This document shows, piece by piece, positions 58,788 through 64,000 of a stretch of 64,000 nucleotides of DNA (position 1 is the stretch's first letter; every line of letters begins with the position of its first letter). This stretch comes from Roseomonas alba (GTDB lineage Bacteria; Pseudomonadota; Alphaproteobacteria; Acetobacterales; Acetobacteraceae). Under the pieces are notes generated by a model. It was not told the DNA's origin. It saw only the letters and a list, made by a program, of their open reading frames with translations, and made no database searches. Position numbers and translations under genes: made by a program. Location of the stretch: assembly GCF_019430885.1 (NCBI RefSeq), contig NZ_JAHYBZ010000010.1, positions 124,001 to 188,000 on the forward strand, in the 5' to 3' direction.

Positions 58788-60272
58788 ATGACCAATCGCA
58801 CCGCCCGCAGCGAAAAGTTCGGCGCCGCCGAGGGTGACGGCATCATCCGCTGCGATGCCTGTCCTGTCCTCTGCCGCATCCGCCCCGGCCGGTCCGGCGC
58901 GTGTTCGCGCTATGCCAACGACAATGGCGTGCTGGTCCGCACCGATCCCGCGCTCGCCCTGATGCATGCTGTTGAGGGCAACCAGCCTTTGGTGCCCTTC
59001 GCGCAGGCGGAGTGGGACGGCACGCTGATCGACCCGTCGCGCGTCTTCGTCACCGGCGTGGGGTCCGGAACCACCTATCCCGACTACAAGCCCGCGCCCT
59101 TCATCGTCGGTGCGCAGCATGACGGCGTGGACACCGTCACCGTCGTGACGGAGGGCATGTTCAGCTATTGCGGCGTGAAGGTGAAGATCGACACCGACCG
59201 CCATCTGGGCCCCGAGGCTGCGCCGGTGCGGGTGAAGGGCGAGCAGGTCGGCCATGTCACGACCGCCGAATACGGGTCGCAGATGCTGTCCATCGGCGGC
59301 GTCCGGCATCTGACCGGCGGGTCGAAGAAGGAAGGCGTCGTGACCTGCGAGACGCTGTTGAAGCTCTGCGATGCCGAGGCGGTGGAGATGACCATAGATG
59401 GTGGCCACGCCGTTGTCGTGCAGGCCGGCGCGGCGCCGATCGTCGATGGCGTGCCGGAACTCCGCATGCGCGTAGGCTGCGGCAGCGCGACGGTCGGCAT
59501 CTTCGCGCAGCAATGGCTGGGGCATGTGGATGAGGTGATCGTGGTCGACGACCACATCACAGGCGTGCTGTCGGAACACCAGGCCGGCAAGGTGCTGGCC
59601 ATGAAGCCGACAGGCATCCGCGTGCGCGGGCGGCGGTCGACGCCGGGGCGGTATTTCCAGGTGGCGCAGCCGGGCCTCGGCTGGGGCGGGACGGACATCA
59701 CAGATCCGCTCGAGATCATCGAGAGCATCGACCCCAGGATGGCATGGCCCGGGCTCCGGCTGCTGATGACCAGCACCACCGGCGATCACGCGCTGTATTG
59801 CGTGCTGGACGAGGCGCTGCGGCCCGTCGAGGCCGAGATGCCGGCCGCCGTGCGCATGGTGGTCGATCGCATCGGGGAGAATTGCGAGCCGTCGCTGTGT
59901 TCGGTGGTCTTCATGGCCGGCGCCGGGGGATCGCTGCGCGCGGGTGTGACAGAAAACCCGGTACTGCTGACGCGTTCGGTCGCGCGGGGAGAGACACGGG
60001 TCACCATGGGCGGTGCGCCGGTCTATCTGTGGCCCGGCGGAGGCATCACCGTGATGGCCGACGTACTGCGCATGCCGAAGCACGCCTTCGGGCATGTGCC
60101 GACGCCCGCCGTGGTCGCACCGATCGAATTCACTCTGCCAAGGGCGCTGTACGAGCGGCTCGGCGGGCACATGACAGAAGTGACGCCGGTCGAGGATGTA
60201 TTGCGGGGTCTCGGCGCGGATCTACGGGTCGAAACATGGCACCCGGGGAACACCTGGCCGTTCGGACGGTAA
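58788..60272 (+). CDS. 6-Hydroxynicotinate-reductase-like iron-sulphur flavoprotein
   Basis: 494 residues. The N-terminus has a ferredoxin-like cluster site, CDACPVLCRI then GACSRY (Cys22, 25, 29, 39), and further conserved-looking Cys at about 128, 187, 194, 231, 366 and 371. GSGTTYPDYKPAPFIVG, TEGMFSYCGVKVKIDTDRHL and GRRSTPGRYFQVAQPG match my memory of 6-hydroxynicotinate reductase (Hnr) homologues. That enzyme uses ferredoxin to reduce 6-hydroxynicotinate to 1,4,5,6-tetrahydro-6-oxonicotinate, and the clostridial form has several Fe-S clusters and covalent flavin. GSLRAGVTENP (381-391) could hold a flavinylated Thr388. The ApbE-like gene downstream fits that. The substrate here is unproven, since no nicotinate hydroxylase is near. 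Confidence 0.75.
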   Translation: MTNRTARSEKFGAAEGDGIIRCDACPVLCRIRPGRSGACSRYANDNGVLVRTDPALALMHAVEGNQPLVPFAQAEWDGTLIDPSRVFVTGVGSGTTYPDYKPAPFIVGAQHDGVDTVTVVTEGMFSYCGVKVKIDTDRHLGPEAAPVRVKGEQVGHVTTAEYGSQMLSIGGVRHLTGGSKKEGVVTCETLLKLCDAEAVEMTIDGGHAVVVQAGAAPIVDGVPELRMRVGCGSATVGIFAQQWLGHVDEVIVVDDHITGVLSEHQAGKVLAMKPTGIRVRGRRSTPGRYFQVAQPGLGWGGTDITDPLEIIESIDPRMAWPGLRLLMTSTTGDHALYCVLDEALRPVEAEMPAAVRMVVDRIGENCEPSLCSVVFMAGAGGSLRAGVTENPVLLTRSVARGETRVTMGGAPVYLWPGGGITVMADVLRMPKHAFGHVPTPAVVAPIEFTLPRALYERLGGHMTEVTPVEDVLRGLGADLRVETWHPGNTWPFGR

Positions 60273-60362
60273 TGCCGGAGGGCGGCGCGCCACCCCTCCC
60301 AGAACCTCGCCAGACCGAAGGCTGCGGGAGCTCCGGATGACCTTGATGCTTCCGCTACGGAA

Positions 60363-60610
60363 CCGAGAGGGGCTTTGCCTCTCTCGGGCTCACCCCGACA
60401 AAGGCCGAATGGCCTTTGCAAACCTCGATCTGGCGCCCTGCGCCACGGGAAGCAACATACCGGGGCCCGCTCCTGTGCACGAAGGGCTGTTGGTGCGCCC
60501 GGTATCAGACGACCGAAGCCCAGGATGGCCAGGATCCGGGAGGGCCATCGAGGCTGCAATGCGCCGTCGATGGGAACCTGGGCGGGGTGGCCTGGAGGGG
60601 CAGAGCGTCG
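60363..60610. repeat. Composite palindromic repeat, locus 4
   Basis: Left arm, inverted and complete: 60363-60429 (CGAGAGGGGCTTTGCCTCTCTCG, then AAAGGCCGAATGGCCTTTGC, then AACCTCGAT). The adjoining bases (CTGGCGCCCTGCGCC, GCAACATACCGG, GCTCCTGTGCACGAAGGGC) are the inverted equivalents of those before the units at loci 2 and 3. Right arm: a truncated forward unit near 60582-60606 (GGCGGGGTGGCCTGGAGGGG). It fills most of the 423 bases between the reductase and UPF0280 genes. No gene is seen in this gap. Confidence 0.8.
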
Positions 60611-60695
60611 CGGACCGCGGCAACAACGGCATCCTGGCCACTGGACAGAGGCCGATGCCTGGCGCCGGCCATTCCCGGCGGAAGGCGTGGGCGTC

Positions 60696-61535
60696 GTGAG
60701 TTCGGTGCAGCGGCTGGCCGGCGATCGGCTGCACCTGTCGCATGGCCCCATTGACGTAGTCCTGCGGGCCTGGGGCACCCCGGATGCGGTCCGCGCGGCC
60801 GAGTCCGCTGCCATTGCCGTGTTCCCGGGCATCCTTCCCGGGCTGGCGGCGGAGCTGGCCGAGCTCCGCCGGCCGATGGCGGAGGCGCCACAGGTCGCGC
60901 ATCCGATCGCGCGGCGCATGGTCGCCGCCTGCGCGCCCTTCGCTCCGGTCTTCCTGACGCCCATGGCCGCGGTGGCGGGCGCCGTGGCCGATGCGTTGCT
61001 GGCCGCGATGCTTCGGGCCGCGCCGCTGGATCGCGCCTATGTCAATAATGGTGGGGATATCGCCGTACGCGTCGCGGCAGGACAGAGCATCGCCATTGGC
61101 CTGGCCGACGATCCGCTGCGGCTTGCCCTGCAGGGTGCGCTGCTTATCACCGGCGACAGCGGCATTGGCGGCGTGGCGACGTCGGGGCGGCATGGCCGCT
61201 CCTTCTCGCTGGGCATCGCGGATGCGGTGACGGTGCTGGCGCGGGATGCCGCAATGGCCGATGCCGCCGCGACGCTGATCGCCAATGCGGTGGATTGCGA
61301 CAGCCCGGCCGTGCGCCGCGCAACCGCCGTCTCCCGCGATCCCGACAGCGACCTCGGCGAGCACCTGGTCACAGTCGATGTCGGCACCCTGTCGGCGACG
61401 GAAGTGGCACAGGCCCTCGATGCCGGCCTGGCGCGGGCGGAGGCCTTCCGCGCCGCAGGCCACATCATCGGCGCCGCAATGCGCCTGGGTGGCGCGCTGC
61501 GCACCACAGGCCTCCCTGCCCTGCCTGCCCCCTGA
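60696..61535 (+). CDS. UPF0280-family protein (ApbE-like fold)
   Basis: 279 residues. LHLSHGPIDVVLRAWG, ELRRPMAEAPQVAHPIARRMVAAC, FLTPMAAVAGAVADALLAAM and YVNNGGDIAVRVAAG are the conserved blocks of UPF0280, which shares the fold of the ApbE flavin transferases. ApbE enzymes attach FMN to a Thr of a target protein. Next to an Hnr-like reductase, the simplest inference is maturation of that enzyme, but this is unproven for UPF0280. GTG 60696 is used; upstream in-frame GTG codons (60687) are possible. Last gene of the catabolic group. Confidence 0.82.
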   Translation: MSSVQRLAGDRLHLSHGPIDVVLRAWGTPDAVRAAESAAIAVFPGILPGLAAELAELRRPMAEAPQVAHPIARRMVAACAPFAPVFLTPMAAVAGAVADALLAAMLRAAPLDRAYVNNGGDIAVRVAAGQSIAIGLADDPLRLALQGALLITGDSGIGGVATSGRHGRSFSLGIADAVTVLARDAAMADAAATLIANAVDCDSPAVRRATAVSRDPDSDLGEHLVTVDVGTLSATEVAQALDAGLARAEAFRAAGHIIGAAMRLGGALRTTGLPALPAP

Positions 61536-61544
61536 ACGCAGAAA

Positions 61545-61564
61545 GGGGCGCCTTGCGGCGCCCC
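61545..61564. terminator. Shared terminator, ompA-type gene and UPF0280
   Basis: GGGGCGCC (61545-61552) and GGCGCCCC (61557-61564) form a perfect 8-bp stem with a 4-base loop. On the minus strand it is followed by TTTC, so it suits the end of the porin gene best; the two genes converge here. Confidence 0.75.
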
Positions 61565-61592
61565 CTTCCGGTCTCCGACGCTGATGCGGTGA

Positions 61593-62678
61593 TCAGCGGA
61601 GGATGATTTCCACGCGGCGGTTCTGCGGCTCGCGGGTGTTGTCCGGGGTCGGGACCAGCAGGTTGGTCTCGCCGAAGCCGCGGGCGACGATCTGGTTGCG
61701 GGGGATGCCCAGGCGAACCAGCTCGGCAGCCACGTTGTTCGCGCGGCGGATCGACAGGCCCATGTTGTACTGCGCCGAACCCGAGGTGTCGGTGTAGCCG
61801 TTGACCTCGAGGCGGGTGACCTGCTGGGTGCGCGAGGCCTGCGCCGCTTCCGCGATGATCTGGCGGGCGCGGTCGGTCAGGTTGTCGCGGTTCCAGTCGA
61901 AGAACACCAGGAAGGTGCGGGCCGGCGGCGGGGCAACCACGGGCGCGGCCACCGGGGCGGCGGTGCGGCCGAAGTTGTAGCGGACGCCGAACAGCAGCGA
62001 CCAGTTGTAGTTGTCAGCCGGGAACTTCACCGATTCACGAGCGTTGTAGGCCTGCCCGTTGACCGAGAAGTTGCCGTTGGCGCGGCCGTCGATGTCCTCG
62101 TTCGCCGTGCCGAAGAAGCGGCCTTCGGCGGTCAGCGCCAGGCCCGGAACGGCCTGGATCGGGAAGGCGAGACCGAGGATCGCCTGGTAGGCGAAGGCGC
62201 CGTTGGTGCCGCCGACATTCACCGTGCCGGAGTTGCCGCCCGAGTTCTGGCGGAAGCCGACGCTGTCGTAGTCGTGCCAGGCATAGCCGGCGCCGACGCC
62301 GACATAGGGGAGCACCGGGCCGAGGTTGAAGTCATACAGCGCGTTGACCATCAGGCCCCAGGTGGTGGCGGTGCCACCGGCGCGCGGCGTGTTCACGCCG
62401 TTCACCTTGATGGTGTCGACGTCGTTGTTGCGGTAGTTGCCCTCGAGTTCGAGGCGCAGGCCGTTGCCGAAGCCGTAGCCGACCGAGAGAACGCCGGCCC
62501 AGCCCCACTCGAAGGAGATCGAGGTGCGGTCGCCATCGGCGGTGTCGAGATAGTTGGTCCCGAGGCCGGCACCGATGTAGATGCCCTGCACCCGCGGATC
62601 CCAGCTCTGCGCGTTCGCGGTCGCGGCCATCGGCAGCGACAGCAGCGTCGCGGCAAGAAGCGTCTTCCTGAAGCTCAT
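61593..62678 (-). CDS. OmpA-family outer membrane protein
   Basis: 361 residues. A signal peptide (MSFRKTLLAATLLSLPMAATANAQ), an eight-strand beta-barrel domain (about 25-240: GIYIGAGLGTNYLDTADGD... GVRYNFGR), a Pro/Ala/Val hinge, and a C-terminal OmpA peptidoglycan-binding domain (RTFLVFFDWNRDNLTDRA, VNGYTDTSGSAQYNMGLSIRRANNV, RGFGETNLLVPTPDNTREPQNRRVEI). It anchors the outer membrane to the wall. ATG 62678 has GAGGA at the right distance; an ATG two codons upstream is too close to it. Confidence 0.95.
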   Translation of the reverse strand: MSFRKTLLAATLLSLPMAATANAQSWDPRVQGIYIGAGLGTNYLDTADGDRTSISFEWGWAGVLSVGYGFGNGLRLELEGNYRNNDVDTIKVNGVNTPRAGGTATTWGLMVNALYDFNLGPVLPYVGVGAGYAWHDYDSVGFRQNSGGNSGTVNVGGTNGAFAYQAILGLAFPIQAVPGLALTAEGRFFGTANEDIDGRANGNFSVNGQAYNARESVKFPADNYNWSLLFGVRYNFGRTAAPVAAPVVAPPPARTFLVFFDWNRDNLTDRARQIIAEAAQASRTQQVTRLEVNGYTDTSGSAQYNMGLSIRRANNVAAELVRLGIPRNQIVARGFGETNLLVPTPDNTREPQNRRVEIILR

Positions 62679-62985
62679 CGTCATTCCTCGCATCCGATCC
62701 GCACCGACACCGCCGGTGCTCATGGCGCCCCCCTTCAGGGGTTCTGACGCACTAAAACACAACTTCTCGGCGCTTGCGGCGGGAACCTCATCCCGGGCTC
62801 AACATCGCCAGAGCAGTGTGGCGGCCGCGCCACACCGTGTCTCCACGGCGGCTGATCCCTCCGAGCCACGAAATTCGCCGCATCCGGCCGCGCCCGGTCT
62901 AGTCTCCGCCATGGCGGCCCCTCCCGCCGGGCCGCCGTTGCACACGGCCGGTCAACGGCCGGGCACAGGAGGAGACATCGTCGCC

Positions 62986-64000
62986 ATGCCCGCCACCCCA
63001 CAGGATACCGCCCCAGCGTCGAGAACGCCCGACGGGGCCTGGCCTCGCGCCATCGCCCTGATCGGCCCCCAAGGCAGTGGAAAGTCGACACTGTTCGACG
63101 CGCTGCTCGCTGCCGCCGGCAGCCCCCCGCCGCGTCGCGCCGAAGGGCGCCAACGGCCCATGGGCACCGAGACGCGACTCGGTCATTGCAATTTCATGAA
63201 TCAGCCCTGGGCGCTGCTCGACTGCCCGGGCTCGGTCGAATTCGTCCAGGAAGCCGCGGCGGCACTCGCCATCGCCGACCTCGCACTGGTGGTCTGCGAA
63301 CCGGACCCGGCGCGCGCCGCCGCCCTCGCCCCCACCTTCCATGCGCTGGAGGCGGCCGGGCTGCCGGCCATGGTCTTCGTCAACAAGACGGATTCGCTGG
63401 GCGAGGGTCGCATCCGCGACACTATCGCGGCGCTGCAGGCCCATTCGCGCCGCCCGCTGGTGCTGCGCCAGGTGCCGATCCGCGACGGCGGCACGGTCAC
63501 CGGCTATGTCGATCTTGTCAGCACGCGGGCGTATCGCTGGCGGCCGGGCGAGGCCTCGGAGCTGATCCGCATCCCCGATTCGATCCTGCCGCGAGAGGAG
63601 GAGGCGCGCGCGGCCCTCGCCGAGACGCTCGCCGACCACGACGACACGCTGCTCGAGAAGGTGGTCGAGGACACGATCCCGACGCCCGAGGACCTCTACC
63701 GCCCGCTGCATGCGGATGTCGCGGCCGGCCGCCTCGACCCCGTGCTGATCGGCGCGGCAGAGCGTCGCCACGGCGTGATGCGCCTGTGGAAGGCGCTGCG
63801 CCACGACACGCCCGCGGCCGAGGTGACCGCTTCACGCCGCGGCATCGCGCCGGAAGGCGAGGCGATCGCCCAGGTCTTTCGCACCTTCCATGCCGGCCAG
63901 GGCGGCAAGCTGAGCTTTGCGCGGATCTGGCGCGGGACGTTAAAGGATGGTGCGACGGTCAACGGGGCGCGGATCGGCGGCATCACCCGCTATCCGGCGG
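62986..64000 (+). CDS. Elongation factor G-like GTPase, N-terminal half (runs off the window)
   Basis: The first 338 codons are in the window. GTPase motifs: P-loop GPQGSGKS, DCPGS (DxxG), NKTD. After the G domain comes an EF-G-type second domain (AQVFRTFHAGQGGKLSFARIWRGTLKDGATVNG). The N-terminus has a 20-residue extension, and switch regions are shorter than in true EF-G (RPMGTETRLGHCNFM). This fits the EF-G-like/EF-G2 paralogues of unclear role rather than the main elongation factor. ATG 62986 has AGGAGG 11 bases upstream. It diverges from the porin gene. Confidence 0.88.
   Translation, partial: MPATPQDTAPASRTPDGAWPRAIALIGPQGSGKSTLFDALLAAAGSPPPRRAEGRQRPMGTETRLGHCNFMNQPWALLDCPGSVEFVQEAAAALAIADLALVVCEPDPARAAALAPTFHALEAAGLPAMVFVNKTDSLGEGRIRDTIAALQAHSRRPLVLRQVPIRDGGTVTGYVDLVSTRAYRWRPGEASELIRIPDSILPREEEARAALAETLADHDDTLLEKVVEDTIPTPEDLYRPLHADVAAGRLDPVLIGAAERRHGVMRLWKALRHDTPAAEVTASRRGIAPEGEAIAQVFRTFHAGQGGKLSFARIWRGTLKDGATVNGARIGGITRYPA

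Overview
The window is a GC-rich (roughly 70% by eye) chromosomal segment of an alphaproteobacterium. Gene content and order (aroQ-accB-accC, atpHAGDC, zapE followed by mdh-sucCD-sucAB, malate synthase G, branched-chain amino acid type ABC transporters, many short palindromic intergenic repeats) point to the Acetobacteraceae, close to Roseomonas and its relatives. That placement is an inference from gene content, not from a marker phylogeny. No rRNA, tRNA, CRISPR array, prophage or transposase gene was found.

Layout. 1-2.0 kb: the start of a family-5 (peptide/opine type) solute-binding protein on the minus strand, and a diverging paralogue on the plus strand destroyed by two stop codons and a frameshift. 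2.0-5.0 kb: a guanidine exporter gene (sugE/gdx) preceded by a two-hairpin guanidine-II (mini-ykkC) riboswitch, then aroQ-accB-accC. 5-9 kb: thiS-thiG, a VOC protein, an ECF41 sigma factor with its AhpD-like partner and a perfect ECF41 promoter, aat and an Lrp/AsnC regulator. 9-11.5 kb: an ornithine/lysine decarboxylase with a long structured leader. 11.5-18 kb: a ferritin-like diiron protein and the F1 ATP synthase operon. 18-23.5 kb: an RraA-like aldolase, a TauE/SafE permease, a glycosyltransferase, zapE and an AhpD-like protein. 24-31.5 kb: mdh, sucC, sucD, sucA, sucB, i.e. the second half of the TCA cycle. 32-39 kb: an AraC-type regulator, small secreted and HD-domain proteins, a gamma-glutamyltransferase and glcB. 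39-48 kb: a repetitive coiled-coil lipoprotein, a Nudix protein, a Cys-His-Asp papain-fold-like candidate, a DUF1963 protein, an Atm1-type ABC exporter, a BKACE enzyme, rpmB and a GFA-type zinc protein.

48.4-61.5 kb is the most interesting part. A Liv-type transporter (binding protein, fused LivH-LivM permease, LivG, LivF) runs into hydantoinase/oxoprolinase A and B, a 6-hydroxynicotinate-reductase-like iron-sulphur protein and an ApbE-like UPF0280 protein. Together they look like uptake and reductive/hydrolytic breakdown of an unknown, probably nitrogen heterocyclic, compound. On the opposite strand inside this locus lies a bacterial homologue of animal cyclooxygenase. It keeps the cyclooxygenase residues (Arg120, Tyr385, His388 and Ser530 equivalents) but has Asp in place of the distal peroxidase His207. 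The window ends with an OmpA-type porin and the start of an EF-G-like GTPase.

Two families of dispersed palindromic repeats occupy most of the larger gene-free stretches. One family forms four composite loci of about 230-360 bp, each with inverted copies of a two-hairpin unit. The other sits directly before two start codons of the catabolic operon.
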